A stretch of DNA of 64,000 nt from the NCBI GenBank assembly GCA_036874045.1, contig CM072343.1:4236001-4300000 (forward strand), in the 5' to 3' direction. The DNA comes from Cymodocea nodosa. Lineage: Eukaryota; Streptophyta; Magnoliopsida; Alismatales; Cymodoceaceae. The notes below the pieces were generated by a model that saw nothing but the letters and a program-made list of their open reading frames with translations, ran no database searches and was not told where the DNA came from. The position numbers and the translations under genes were made by a program. Of this stretch, positions 11,600-23,480 are shown in pieces (positions within the stretch are counted from its first letter, which is position 1; each line of letters starts with the position of its first letter).

Positions 11600-12511
11600 G
11601 CCTATAATTAAAATTCTCGATTGCATTACTTGGAAGTTAATCAAGAGCATAATCATTTAAGAGATAATGAACATCTTGAAATGGAGTAAGAAATTCTGGT
11701 TGATTTGCATAACCAACATTAACCAAATAGAATTTCCTTATAAACAAGATTTAAATCAAAGCTATCAAAAATCATTATTATCTAATTTAACTATCATGTA
11801 AGAATAATGACATTATATTCACTAAAAATAGTACATAGTGGAACTCAAAGACCATTTGATTGACTAATTGCATCTTGAAGTACGCATGCATCAAATGCCA
11901 AACCTTCCCATCCACTCATAATATAAATGAATTCTATATCAAAATTGCAAGCTACCATAACATTTTGTGATAATTCACCTTTTCTATTTCTAAATCTAGC
12001 ATTTTCCTCTCCTAGAATTGTTGCTTTTACATGTATTCCATTAATAGCTCCAATACAATCCTACAAATAAAAAGAAGTTTAAATAAAAAGAAAATTGTAT
12101 TGGAAATACATCTATAATTCTATCAAATGACTAATTTTACCTTGAAATAAGGAAAAATAGTAGGATCATTACAAATTCCTCTTAGAGATAATGCAGATGG
12201 CTTTGTTATCAAGATATCAGCCAATTGTATTATTGCATTTAGAATTTCATTGAAATAAACACTAACAATCCAAGTGATAGAAACACTCTTGTATTACTCC
12301 ATATCTTTGATTCTACCTAACTGTTACAAGGAATATTGCAAGCTTCTCTTCTATTGTGACATATCTACCATCAGACACAATTCCTTTATTCTTTAACAAA
12401 GTTGTTAATTTGATGAAAACATCCTAACTCATTCAATATATTTTTCTATAGTTGTAAACTTGATTAGGCAATAATGAATCTAATAATCTCGTTATATACT
12501 CTACACCTTTT
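11600..12511 (-). pseudogene. PIF/Harbinger transposase (HARBI1-like nuclease), C-terminal part
   Basis: Three coding pieces can be traced on the minus strand. 12511-12141 carries the N-terminal helical region, with stops and a frameshift near 12290, ending NDPTIFPYFK. After an 80-bp intron (12140-12061, GTAAAA...TTGTAG), 12060-11835 encodes DCIGAINGIHVKATILGEEN, then ARFRNRKGELSQNV and SGWEGLAFDA, with one TGA at 11845. After a 98-bp intron (11834-11737), 11736-11600 encodes KFYLVNVGYANQPEFL and ends at NYRH. D-x-I-GAI-G-H, the RNRKG motif and the GY-N block are hallmarks of the plant Harbinger DDE nuclease that cuts and pastes its element. It is dead: stops, a frameshift, a truncated 3' end at the G LTR and a split 5' end. 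Confidence 0.85.
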
Positions 12512-14011
12512 TGTTAGGACCCTAGTATTTTGATAATGCAAAAAACTATGTGAGGAAACCAAATTGTATTTCACAGATATAACAGCTCAGCAAAATATCA
12601 GAAGGCAAACGAACAGATGCAGAAAGTTCCAGAAGATACTGCTATAGAGCTACAGGAAAATCGGACAGTTACAGGTCTAAGTATCCAAAGAGCAAGTTTA
12701 AAGCAGCAGTAATAGTGTCAGACAATTAGATGAAATTCTTGTTGAACTATCCGAAATCATAAAGCCTTCGGAGAGTTATGAAAGGCAGTTGGTTGAATGA
12801 TCGAAGAGTTAAGGAGTTAACTATCCAAAAGCAAAAGGAAAATCGAAAAGTTAGAAAGGCTAACTATCCGAAACTTAAGTCATTCAATTTCTCACGTGTA
12901 GAAAGTCAGAACAGAAACTTAAATGAGTTTTCGGAGAGTTAGAAAGCTAACTATCTGAAAAATAGGAAGTTTCGGTGAGTTGTAGTTATAACCATCTGAA
13001 ACTTAAGTTATCTTATTATGCACGTGCAGAATTAAGAAGATAGTAGTCTAAAGCTCAAAAAGGAAAATCGAAGAGTCACTGTAGCTAACCATCCGAAAAA
13101 TCAAGAGAGTTTCGGTGAGTTACAGTTATAACTATCTGAACGTAAGTCTCATCACGTGTATGACTTAAAACTCACGTGACAAATAAACTTAAGTGGATTT
13201 TCGGTGAGTTACAATCATCCTTCGGAGAGTTACACTGCTGACTATCCGAAAGTTTGAGAAGATCGGAAGGTTATCTTGAGATACCTTTTTAAACGGTAAC
13301 TTACCATATTTGGATCTGCAAACTTAGCAAGTATAGTAGAATAAATCCGTTAAAGAGAAATTATGATCGTTGGATGTTCAAGAATAAATACAGATAGATC
13401 ATTCAATATTCAGTAGAGCTGAAGTATGAAATTACAGATACAATTATATACAGAGATATAGTATACATTGTAGATTAATTATTGATATAGAAGAAAGCTC
13501 AATTCAATTTAACAAGGAATCGATTGAAAGCTAGATTTTACAAGAAGATTTTTAAAGCTCTCCATGTGCTGAAAGTCAGATCCAAGAAGGATCATTTGGT
13601 TCGTGGCTTCAACCTTAAAGCTTCATTCAGTTGTTGGTTTGAGTTTCAACCTGAAAACTCAAGAGGTTGGTTTTCTAGAGTTTATACCTGAAAAATTCTA
13701 TGTGGTTGGTTAGAGCTACGACCTGAAAGCTCAAGTGGTTAGTTCTTGCTTCGGCCTGAAAGCAAGTGTGTAAGTGTTGGTTGAAACACTTAGTGAAGCC
13801 CAAGTGATCCTTGAGGGTGGACTAGCCGAGTTGGTGAACCACCTAAAATTCCTTTGTGCTTCTTACTTTATTTCCGTTGTACATGTTTATTTATATCTAA
13901 TTAGTACTTGTGCAAACTGATTAATCAAATTAGTTAGTAAATTTAAAAATAGTCTTAAGTTCACACTGATCACCATTCACCCCCCTCTGGTGAAGTCATA
14001 CATTCCCAACA
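12512..14011 (+). repeat. 5' LTR of C1
   Basis: Begins TGTTAGGACCCTAG and ends CATTCCCAACA. U3 contains alternating TTTCGGAGAGTTA and TAACTATCCGAAA-type elements with CACGTG at 12893, 13021, 13153 and 13173 and CTTAAGT between them. A run of near-identical GGTTGGTTTGAGTTTCGACCTGAAA-type units follows (about 13620-13760), each about 40-55 bp. CACCCCCCTCTGGTGAAG near the end is a typical Sirevirus LTR end. Confidence 0.9.
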
Positions 14012-14013
14012 AT

Positions 14014-14025
14014 TGGTATCAAAGC
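14014..14025 (+). other. Primer binding site of C1
   Basis: TGGTATCAAAGC, one base off the usual tRNA-iMet complement TGGTATCAGAGC, begins two bases after the 5' LTR. Confidence 0.75.
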
Positions 14026-14063
14026 AGGTTGATCTCTTTTTATAGATTTAACCATCTGAGATC

Positions 14064-15593
14064 ATGACATCTTTTCACAGAGAGGGTTAGAACATCCATC
14101 ACCCTCCCTTGTTTGATGGTATTAACTATAATTACTGGAAAAACAAGATGGAGTGTTTCCTAAGAAGCTCAAATGTGAGGTTATGGAAAATGGTTGTTCT
14201 AGGAACACTTATTCCACCTAGTCATGAGGATGACTAGACTGAGGAGGATGAGAGAATCATCCAAATGGATGCTCGAGGGCTGAATATTATCTATTGTGCC
14301 TTATTTGCTGAACAATATAATAAAGTTTCAGCTTGTAAATCTGCTCATGAGGCTTGGAACACTCTTTAAATAACCTTTGAAGGAACCAGCCAAGTGAAAG
14401 ACACTAAAATCAGCATTTTACTTAGAAAGCTTGAATTATTTAAAATGCTTGATGATGAAACTATCACTAATGTGTTTTCAAGATTCACTGAGATTATTAA
14501 TGGCTTAAGAGGTTTGGGAAAGGAATTTTCTGTCCGTGATCAGGTACAGAAAATCCTTAGAAGCTTAATTGTGGAGTGGAAGCAAAAGTCCACATCAATA
14601 CAAGATTCCAAAGACCTCAACTAATACTCAGTAGAGGATCTAATGGGCAATCTACTGGCCCATGAAGTTCAAATGAAAGAATGGAAAGATGAGGAAGGTA
14701 GTGGTAAAAAGAAAACTAAAACAAAGAAAGAACTAGCCTTTCCATCAACACAAGAACTTCAAAGCTTGGATGATGATGAAGTTGTGCTACTGGCTAGAAA
14801 ATTTAGAAAATGGATGAAGAAAAAGAATCAAGCCAGCACATCAAAAAGTAATGCACCAATATGCTTTAAATGCAAGAAGTAGGGACATATACAACCTGAT
14901 TGTCCACTGCAACAACAAGAAGAAAAAGAAATGAAGAAGAAGAAGAAGAGCTACAAAAAGAAAATGGCATTGAAGGCAACTTGGGATGACAGTAATTCTT
15001 CTAGTAGCTCATCTAGCTCAGATGAAGAGGTACCAGTAAACGTGTGTTATACAGCACAAGAGGTATGTTCCACTTCATCTCAAAGTGATTCTGATGTATA
15101 CAATGATAATCTAGATGTAAATATTCTTTTGTCTACTGTTGACAGTTTATATGTTAAATGCAAAAAGTATAAAAAGGAAATTAAGCATTTAACTGCATGC
15201 TTAGAAGAAGCACATACTGAACTTGAAAATTTGCATGCTGAAGATACAAAATGCAATAATGATGAATTGATAAATGAAAATGAAAAATTGAAATCTAAAA
15301 TCACTGATCTAAAAAATATTGTGCATAAATTTACCAATGGATAGAAAAGATTAAATCAAATCATTGGTTTACAAAGACATGGCTTAAATAGATTTGGCCT
15401 AGGGTATGCTACTCCATAGGAAATATCATACTGTGGTGGTGTTATCTGATCTTATAGAGATGGTACAATAGTGTTTGCCATCGAAAGAAGATCTGGATCA
15501 ATGTGGTTGCCAAAAGGCAATAAACTAAATATTGTCAGGACTAACACCTATGGACCCAAGAAAGTATGGGTACCAAAATCTACTGCTATTTGA
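14064..15593 (+). pseudogene. C1 gag (Sirevirus-like), nonsense-mutated but in frame
   Basis: From the ATG at 14064 to the TGA at 15593 the frame is exactly 510 codons with no net frameshift, only scattered nonsense codons (for example near 14088, 14235, 14367, 14622, 14880, 15342). Order: gag N-terminus with NYNYWKNKM, helical UBN2-type region (ILLRKLELFKMLDDETI), CCHC knuckle CFKCKK-x-GHIQPDC near 14863-14905, a Lys-rich tract, an acidic Ser run (14995-15030), a coiled coil (about 15140-15340) and a terminal TYGPKKVWVPK. The terminal motif is the point where Sirevirus gag leads into protease. Here TGA ends the frame and nothing of pol follows. Several stops replace Gln or Trp codons, as expected from decay of methylated DNA. 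Confidence 0.85.
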
Positions 15594-16971
15594 ATTGCAG
15601 GATTATATTAGTTAGTGGGAGCAGCTAGTTTATAGTTTCTAATCATTATCTACAAATGACCAATGTTTGAAGATCAATGGAATGATAAATTAGAAAAGGC
15701 TGAAAATCTGTAAATCAATTATGAGAGCAATTGTTTGGTATTACAAAAGACACCATAAATTGGTAGAAAGTGCTCACTTAGACTGAGTGGAAATCGTGCC
15801 TAAAATCTTGATGCTCAAGGAGAGAAAAATTTGCAACAATTAGAAACAAGTATTGTCAGAAAAAGCAGAATCTCATGAAGAGAAATTTTTAAGAAGCTAA
15901 GCAATTGGTAACCAGAAGGAAATCAGTTAAGAATCAGTTATGATATTCTGAAATTAACAATTAGTATCAAAGTGGCATCGATGATTGAATCTTGTTCTCT
16001 AAAGGAAATAAGATCTACATGAGCCTAGATGAATGCATACAAATCTAATTTATCAAAGGACAACCAAAATCTACAATAGACAGATTACAATCTTCAAATT
16101 ATCTTCTACAAACTGAAAGAACCTCTTGATATAAAGATCCAAGAGAAGATAAATGGATTGGAATTAGCAGCTAAATGATTGAGAATTATTTATGATGTTT
16201 TCGATTAACAATTGGTATGTAGTTCAATTGGTATCATATATGACATTCATTTTGCAGAATAGGTGCAACAAATTTGTCTACAAAGAAAAGCATATAAGTA
16301 GGGGGAGAACCTACTATAAGAAGGAAATTCAGAATGCTGTGTTAGTGCAAAAAGAAAATATATAAAGAGGGCATACATATAGGGGGAGAGCCTATTACTT
16401 GCTATTGTAAATCAAAGAACCTCCATACAAATAGGGGGAGAGCATGTGGCAACAATTATAAATATTAACTGCACATTTAATGATTGTTACATTAACTATT
16501 GGCATGTTACTGTTTTCAGTTTTTATAGATGATGTAGTAAATAAATGAGACAAATGAAGAAATATCACAAATCAAGAGAGCAATTACTAACTTCTCAGAT
16601 GTTAAAATGTCAACAACTGGTATCAGACAAGGATTGAGGAAATTGACACTTCAATTGATACTGTGCTCAAATAAGAAAGAAGAAAAACAGCACAACATCA
16701 AAGGAAGAGAAGAAAATTCAGCAAAAGAAAGTGTGGAACTCCTTTTATCTAATGACAAAAAGGGGGAGAAGAATATAGAAAATTACATAAAATGCAGGGG
16801 AAGCATTCCCAACACACAGACAAAGGGAGAATTTAACTTCATTGTATTATATTCATTGTAAATCTTTGCTTTACTTAGTTTCTGTGTGACTAAATGTATA
16901 GCAACAATCTAGGGAGTGAACTACATGTAATTTAATGTAAAGGATTTTGTCATTATCAAAAAGTGGGAGAT
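15594..16971 (+). other. Non-coding tail of C1 with repeated polypurine tracts
   Basis: No pol remnant is visible. GGGGGAG tracts occur at about 16301, 16382, 16434 and 16762, and AAAAAGTGGGAGAT directly before the 3' LTR is the likely functional tract. Repeated polypurine tracts are characteristic of Sireviruses. The short open frame at 16607-16861 has no recognisable domain and I do not call it a gene. Confidence 0.7.
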
Positions 16972-18471
16972 TGTTAGGACCCTAGTATTTTGATAATGCA
17001 AAAACCTATGCAAGGAAACCAAATTGTATTTCACAGATATGACAACTCAGCAAAAGATCAGAAGGCAGACGGACAGATACAGAAAGTTCTAGAAGATACG
17101 ACTATAGAGCTATAGGAAACTTAGACAGTTACAGGTCTAAGTATCTGAAGAGCAAGTTTAAAGCAGCAACAACACTGTCGGACAGTTAGATGAAATCCTT
17201 GTTTAACTATCTGAAATCATAAAGCCTTCGGAGAGTTATGAAAGGAAGTTGGTTGAATGATTGGAGAGTTAAGGAGTTAACTATCCAAAAGCAAAAGGAA
17301 AATCAGAAAGTTAGAAAGGCTAACTATCCAAAACTTAAGTCATTCAATTCCCCACGTGCAAAAAGTCAGAACAGTAGCTTAAATGAGTTTTCGGAGAGTT
17401 AGAAAGCTAACTATCCAAAAAGTAGGAAGTTTCAGTGAGTTGCAGTTATAACTATCCAAAACTTAAGTTATCTTATTATGCACATGCAGAATTAAGAAGA
17501 TAGTAGTCTAAAACTCAAAAGGGAAAATCGAAGAGTCACTGTAGCTAACCATCCGAAAAGTCAAGAGAGTTTCGGTGAGTTACAATTATAACTATCCGAA
17601 CGTAAGTCTCATCACGTGTATGACTTAAAACTCACGTGACAAATAAACTTAAGTGGATTTTCGGTGAGTTATGATCATCCTTTGGAGAGTTACACTGCTG
17701 ACTATCCGAAAGTTTGAGAAGATCAGAAGGTTATCTTGAGATACCTTTTTAAATGATAACTTACCATATTTGGATCTACAAACTTAGCAAGTACAGTAGA
17801 ATAAATCCGTTAAAGAGAAATTATGATCGTTAGATGTTCAAGCATAAATATGAACAGATCATTCAATATTCGGTAGAGCTGAATTGTGAGATTACAGATA
17901 CAATTATATATAGAGATACAGTATACATTGCAGATCAATTACTGATATAGCAGAAAGCTCAATTCAGTTTAATAAGGAATCGATTGAAAGCTGGATTTTA
18001 CAAAAAGATTCTTAAAGCTCTCCATGTGCTGAAAGTCTGATCCAAGAAGGATCATTTGGTTTATGGCTTCAACCTTAAAGCTTCATTCAGTTGTTGGTTT
18101 GAGTTTCGACCTGAAAACTCAAGAGGTTGGTTTTCTAGAGTTTATACCTGAAAACTTCTATGTGGTTGGTTAGAGCTACGACCTGAAAGCTCAAGTGGTT
18201 GGTTCTTTCTTTGACTTGAAAGCAAGTGTGTAAGTGTTGGTTAAAACACTTAGTGAAGCCCAAGTGATCCTTGGGGGTGGACTAGCCGAGTTGGTGAACC
18301 ACCTAAAATTCCCTTGTGCTTCTTACTTTATTTCCATTGTACATGTTTATTTATATCTGATTAGTACTTGTGCAAACTAATTAATCAAATTAGTTAGTAA
18401 AGTTAAAAATAGTCTTAAATTCACACTGATCACCATTCACCCCCCTCTACTGAAGCCATACGTTCCCAACA
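16972..18471 (+). repeat. 3' LTR of C1
   Basis: Same length (1500 bp) and ends as the 5' LTR (TGTTAGGACCCTAG ... CGTTCCCAACA). The two differ by scattered substitutions, many of them C/T or G/A, so the insertion is not recent. Confidence 0.9.
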
Positions 18472-18601
18472 CTTTTTAACTATAAATTCTTTTATTATTT
18501 CTTAAAATACTACTTGAATATGTTGTTAGGGAAAATAGTAAAGTAGTCACTATCATGATGACAACATTTGTGATCATTTCATCTTCCTCTTCCAATAGCA
18601 T
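18472..18601 (-). pseudogene. PIF/Harbinger transposase, N-terminal end
   Basis: The ATG at 18601 starts MLLEEEDEMITNVVIMIV and the frame reaches the C1 target duplication at 18472-18476. It resumes at 12511 on the far side of C1 as GVEYITRLLDSLLPNQVYNY, the usual beginning of the conserved Harbinger region. The acidic start and the Ile/Val/Thr-rich helix are typical of plant HARBI1-like proteins. One stop falls just before the insertion point. Confidence 0.7.
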
Positions 18602-18839
18602 CTTCAAATGTTGTAAATTAAAGGATGAAGACATGCTTGAAATGTTCTACTCCTTATATAATAAACATCAAGTATAAGTATTATGTAAAGATATATTCCA
18701 ATAAAATATTTTTCATAATAATAACATTTATCCTAAAAAAAGTTTCACATGGAAATAACAAAATAATATTCATCATTACACAACATTCAACAAAACAATA
18801 CAATAACATCCATATTCAAAATAAAAAGTTCATTACACA

Positions 18840-19205
18840 TCATCGTAATTTGTATTTTAACCATTCAACTTTCATCTCTTTTTGCATACATAGAAATTGA
18901 TGTCTATTCTCTCTATCCTTCAAAATCTCTAAGACTCTAAATCTCTCCTTTATATTAATTTCTAGAATAAATAGAAGTTCATCCATCATAACCTCCATTT
19001 CTTGTTTGTCCAATTCCATTCTATGTGTTTCAAGTGCTAATGTCTCTCTCATAATTGCATTCTATTCTTCTCCACTTTGATTTATTTTCTCAACAAGAGA
19101 TTCAAGTGTTCCTACAACTTTTTCTACGACATTACACATAAGTGCATGTGATTTTGCATGCGGTCTTGGATTATTTTTGCTTGGGAAACTCCTACTTGTA
19201 TTGTG
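18840..19205 (-). pseudogene. Probable Harbinger ORF1 (Myb/SANT-like partner), C-terminal part
   Basis: The frame from 19205 (SRSFPSKNNPRPHAK) continues to a stop at 18840 with one internal stop near 19062. It then contains RETLALETHRMELDKQEMEV and ends KEMKVEWLKYKLR. Charged helix-forming C-termini of this kind follow the Myb/SANT domain in the second protein of plant PIF/Harbinger elements, which helps the transposase bind DNA. The order, ORF1 upstream of the transposase on the same strand, fits. The Myb domain itself is missing: LTR-like DNA replaces it beyond 19205. A remnant of a host Myb/SANT-like gene is the alternative. Confidence 0.5.
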
Positions 19206-20040
19206 TAGTGCCTTTATGTGTTGTTAAATTAAAAGACTAAAGTGTAAACTTTACATTTATAACCGCAAGCACATGGTGCCTATTGTATTAAGTTGTGCAA
19301 GTATGGGTCCAATCCACAAGGAGTTTGTCTTAAATAAATTTATTGAAATGATTATCTAATAAATTATCCACAAAATTAAGTCCATAAATAAAACTCTAAT
19401 CATGTTTTATGAAATTGCAAATTACATAAATACACTAGGAATTCAAAGATAGCACAAAACCTATTAAATCCTAGAGTTTAATAACTAGAAAACTTAAGAA
19501 AATCATTGTTTCTCATCTTTGAAATCACAAAAATTAAGTCTGAATTCTAACTCTTTTTCCTTCTAACTTGGACATTGAAAAATTTAGAGAAAATATTGGT
19601 TGGAAAGGTCATCAAGTTATCTTTAAAAACAATAACTTGGACTAATTCACTCTAGGGTGTTGCCAAAATCAGATTTACAAATAATGTGCAAAACAACCTT
19701 GAGAACTTTCCAAAAATGCACCTTCGGTGTAAAAATCATATCTCAATCAAATATCCACAAAACACCATGAAATCAATGCACCTTGAAAGATGACTCGTTG
19801 TTCTAATAAGGAAAATTTATAGAAAAGCATTTTAAAATGCATAAGAGTAAGGCAACATGAAGGCATCGAGCACAACTTCTGACTCACGACTAGTAAAAAG
19901 GAATAGATGCAACCTTTGAAAGATAAATCTAAAACCTTATGAAATACATTTTTTAAACTCTAAAACTATTACAAACGTATTGTACATTTGAAATACTAAC
20001 AAAATAAGCTAAGACATGAAAGAAAACTCATTGAAATCAA
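19206..20040 (-). mobile_element. LTR-like stretch of a second Athila-like family, reversed
   Basis: On the minus strand, near 19270-19325, it shows a U5 signature (TTGTGGATTGGACCCATACT, then TTGCAC, CAATAGGCACC and TTATAAA) comparable to that of the G LTRs and to 23365-23430. The rest is AT-rich with no gene. Its outer end is not clear. Confidence 0.35.
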
Positions 20041-21250
20041 ATCGTACAACATAGAACATAATGGAGCCTGTATGGATGATATTTGTGCACATTTATATAT
20101 GATGATTCATGCATTTTATATCTTGAAACTCAAGTTATGCACATTTATACAAGAGAATATATGTTAATCACATTTTTATGACATTGTATGAATATGTGCA
20201 CAAATGCACCCCTTTAATGCATATTTTCATTAAACATACTACATGTTCATATGATTGAATACATGCTTTAATAATTCTTAGGCTAAGGAAGAGATTTTAT
20301 AGGCTTACAAAAGGGTATCAAGGTATTGAAATAATTGGATATGGCCCATACATTTTATACACTATGGTTATGAACTTATGATATTCAAATGCTATAGTGT
20401 GACATTGGTTATGAATGATTTTAAATACATGTTACTAGTTAATTTCATCATGGATGAACTTGCATTTCACATTTGTAAACATGTTAAAATAAATGTTACA
20501 TACCTTAGAAATAAATCTCTTACAAGTTCATAACTAGAGTTATTTTTGGCATGTATTATTGACATTACATGCATGAGTTAAATGACTTTGCTTATAGGTT
20601 AATGATGGCCCTTGGATCAAGCATAGGGATCATCAATCCCTTGATGATGAAGATGCATATAAATAGGCCTTGGATCTATGAATTCCTCCTCTTCCCCTCC
20701 ATAATTTCAGACTTCATCTTGGGTGTGCAAGCAAGGAGGAGGTCAAGCTCTTCTCTTGGTGTTCACTCCACAAACGACTCTTGAAGATAGGACCCTCCCT
20801 TCTCTTGGACTCTCAACTCCCTCCTCCAACATTCCCCATCTTGGGGAGGTGGAATTGCTACTGCAATACCTCTTTGAGGTGCTGAATCTGTGGAGAAGAG
20901 GCAACCTTGGAGATACAATAGGAGGTGTGGAGAATTGTCTTCAAGAGTAAACTCCATTATTCTACTCGTCCCTACACTCCCTTTGGCATTGGACTTCCAA
21001 TCCATGGAGGGGGAACAAGTTGCTTTCAAATGTGGAGAATTGGTGGAGAAGGTAGACATCTTAGTTGGTTTGAAGCAAGGAGGTGGCATCCCTTATATTC
21101 TTGCCATTGGAGGTGTGGTTTTAAGGTATGAGGAGATAGACTATGAGTTGAGATGGAGTTTTGTATTTTCAGTTTTCATGTTATATGTTTGTTGTATTTT
21201 GATTCAATGTTGTCCACATGTTTTCATATCTTGTAATGTTGAATTCTAGT
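20041..21250 (+). mobile_element. Left half of another Athila-like LTR (tentative)
   Basis: No credible gene: the overlapping short frames at 20569-21249 share no domain. A TATA box (TATAAATA, 20658-20665) sits in GATGCATATAAATAGGCC, followed by a C/T-rich and G-rich leader-like region. Continuing past the E solo LTR, the matching U5 signature appears at 23365-23430. I read 20041-23480 as one LTR of about 1.8 kb split by the E insertion. Its 5' end is uncertain. Confidence 0.4.
20658..20665 (+). promoter_or_regulatory. TATA box of the second Athila-like LTR
   Basis: TATAAATA in a context typical of plant promoters (GCATATAAATAGGCC), upstream of a C/T-rich tract. Function inferred only from sequence. 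Confidence 0.45.
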
Positions 21251-22865
21251 TGTAGGATCGTATGGCTACACAAGAGGGGGTGAATTATGTATCTTTAATA
21301 TTTTCTGAAATATAATTGAAACTTTAAAACTCAAAAACAAGTCGAGACATTGTTTTCATAAAATCATTTTTATTCAAGGTTTCAATTACAATATATAATT
21401 CAATTCTCCTCAGAAATTGTAGATGCAATTATATTTCGATACCATGTATCATCTAAACAATTTCATAACTACAAACAGAGAAAACTAATTTGTGGAATTT
21501 AAAACTTTTCTCCCTGTTTGAGATCTTTCTTCTTCTTCTTTTTCTTCTTCAGCAATTCTTTAGTGACGAATATCTTGTCTTTTCATGCTTCACCAAATTT
21601 GCTTTCTTCTGATACTTCAAATCTTCAGTGACGAAAATCTTACCTTTTTATGCTTCACTGAACTTTCTTCCACTTGAGAGATTTTCCCCGAGAAGAGGTG
21701 TTTTTGATCCCTGAAAAAGATTTTTTTTTTGGTGTGTAGGGATGGTTTGATCCTTGAAAAGATTTTTCGTTTTGTGTGCAAGGATAAATTGATCAATGAC
21801 AATTCTATGCCTTTTATACTGTATCTTCATTTCATGCATATCCTTCACGTTTAACCACTACTAGTTTTCCACTTCTCCACGTCTTTTCTTTTTCCTTCAT
21901 CGAAACACACACATTCTAACCCACATTTATATTTTGAATTTTCTTTAATCATCAGTCCTGGATCTTTGAAAAATTTCCTGCAAAATAAACTTTCTTGTCC
22001 AATAGTTTTTCATCAATGTAATAAGAAGTCGTTACTTTAATGTTAACTAAACGAGTAACACAAGTATATATATAACTTAACGTTTCTAACTTAACGAGTT
22101 CCTCATGTGCCATTTCACGTGACAAGTACTGTAGCTAACTCAACGAACTAAGTCTGTGGTGTTATGCTATCTCAACGAATCATCTCCGTTGTGTTATGAT
22201 AACTCAACGAACCATTTCCGTTGTGTTATGATAACTCAACGAACTAGTAATAAACAAATGTTTTTATAATAAGAATTTTACCACGTGCAAAAAATAACAA
22301 CTTAAGTTTATAACACTAACCTAACGCGTTGCCTTAGTGTTCAATATAGCAACTCAACACGTTTAGTTATGTTAACTTAACGAGTTAAACATGTGCACCT
22401 CACGTGATACAATACAACATTCGTAACTTATAATTTCACCACATGTATAACACTAACTTAACGAGTTCGTCTCTTCTTTTACTCACTAACTTAATGAGTT
22501 ATCACGTGACCTATTTTAACCTTGAAGCCTCTAACTTAATGAGTTCTCACGTGACCTCTATACAAACAAAACTCTAACTTAACGAGTTGTCTAAACGTGC
22601 ACTGTTCATGATACAGAAGATATAACATTAAAACATATCATGCTTTTCAATAAAAACACACGTTAACTTAACGTTTAGCTAAATGAGAAATTAATGCAAC
22701 GAAACGACTAAATATTAACTTCAGATCCAATACAGACAATTATTTATATCAATAAGCTTTTTCTGTATTAATTGATGATTTTAATTTCTTTTCACAAGCA
22801 ATAGTAATTGAGCAAATATAATTATTTTCATTCAGCACACATCATCAAAACAAAAATACTCAACA
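21251..22865 (-). mobile_element. E-family solo LTR (1615 bp)
   Basis: On the minus strand it begins TGTTGAGTATTTTTG (22865) and ends GTAGCCATACGATCCTACA (21251). It is flanked by a perfect target duplication CTAGT (21246-21250 and 22866-22870). No interior is present, so it is a solo LTR left by recombination. TATAAAAG on the minus strand lies at 21818-21811. U3 (about 22040-22680) is packed with AACTCGTTAAGTTA-, TCAACG- and CACGTG-type motifs. The CACCCCCTCTTGTG end is copia/Sirevirus-like. Confidence 0.85.
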
Positions 22866-23480
22866 CTAGTTGTTCTCTTAATGCTTTTCAACGTTAAGTT
22901 TAGATTTAGTATCTTGCCTCTCATGTGTTTGATTCTATGCTTCTTTGTGTTGATTCAATTCATTCTTTGTTTCTCTAACTCTAACATAGCTTAGATGTTT
23001 TTTTACTTAACTCTAACCCCCTAATTTACTTGGATCTTAATGTTTCTTGCTTATACTTAGTAGATCAGGGCATACATGGACATAGATGTATGGTTATAAG
23101 TCCATGTATGCTAGATTTGGAGTAGAATAAGTAGTATAATGTAGTGTAGTTTTCTTGTCTTGCTTGTAGTGTAATAACTACTATTGTGTGTTGCATTCTC
23201 TTGAATGATGGATAGAAGAGGACATGAATGAGTTTTCTCATGACTGATTTAAATCTATATGAAGTCATTCCTAATGTATCCATGATTGTTAAGGCAAACA
23301 TGTGATGAGAATGTATTATATAAGGCATGCCTATAAACTCTAGATGATTTTACTTTAATTGTTGTTCCCTGTGGACTCAACCCGTTCTTGCATGCTTTCT
23401 ATGATTAACTCCGTGCACTTGGAGTTATAAATTTTAAACTTGATTTTGTGTTAATTTCTTAACATCTAAAATGCTAACAT
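22866..23480 (+). mobile_element. Right half of the second Athila-like LTR
   Basis: Continues the stretch broken at 21250. TCCCTGTGGACTCAACC, TTGCATGC and GTGCACTTGGAGTTATAAA at 23365-23430 correspond in order and spacing to the G LTR U5 block (TCCCTATGGGATCGACC, TTGCACA, GTGCACTTGTAGTTA). I find no primer site or coding interior after it. Confidence 0.4.

Larger units (their letters stand above)
12512..18471 (+). mobile_element. Complete C-family copia element with gag but no pol (C1)
   Basis: Two 1500-bp LTRs (12512-14011, 16972-18471) flank a 2960-bp interior. The target duplication CTTTT is at 12507-12511 and 18472-18476. The interior holds a primer site, gag and a long non-coding tail with several polypurine tracts. 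The size and content fit the non-autonomous gag-only LTR elements described in plants (TR-GAG type), which would need pol from a relative. The C3 element at 52847 carries C-type pol. C1 interrupts the Harbinger transposase. Confidence 0.9.

Noticed and set aside
13000-13260. CRISPR-like spaced repeats in LTR U3
   Set aside because: Repeats are degenerate, unevenly spaced and inverted, in plant retrotransposon DNA; they are promoter modules.
16607-16861. Small lysine-rich ORF after C1 gag
   Set aside because: It lies in the polypurine-tract tail, where A-rich sequence gives Lys/Glu/Asn codons by chance; no counterpart in C3.
20569-21249. Cluster of overlapping short open frames on both strands
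   Set aside because: No domain, no shared frame with splice sites, and the sequence fits an LTR leader region with a TATA box just upstream.
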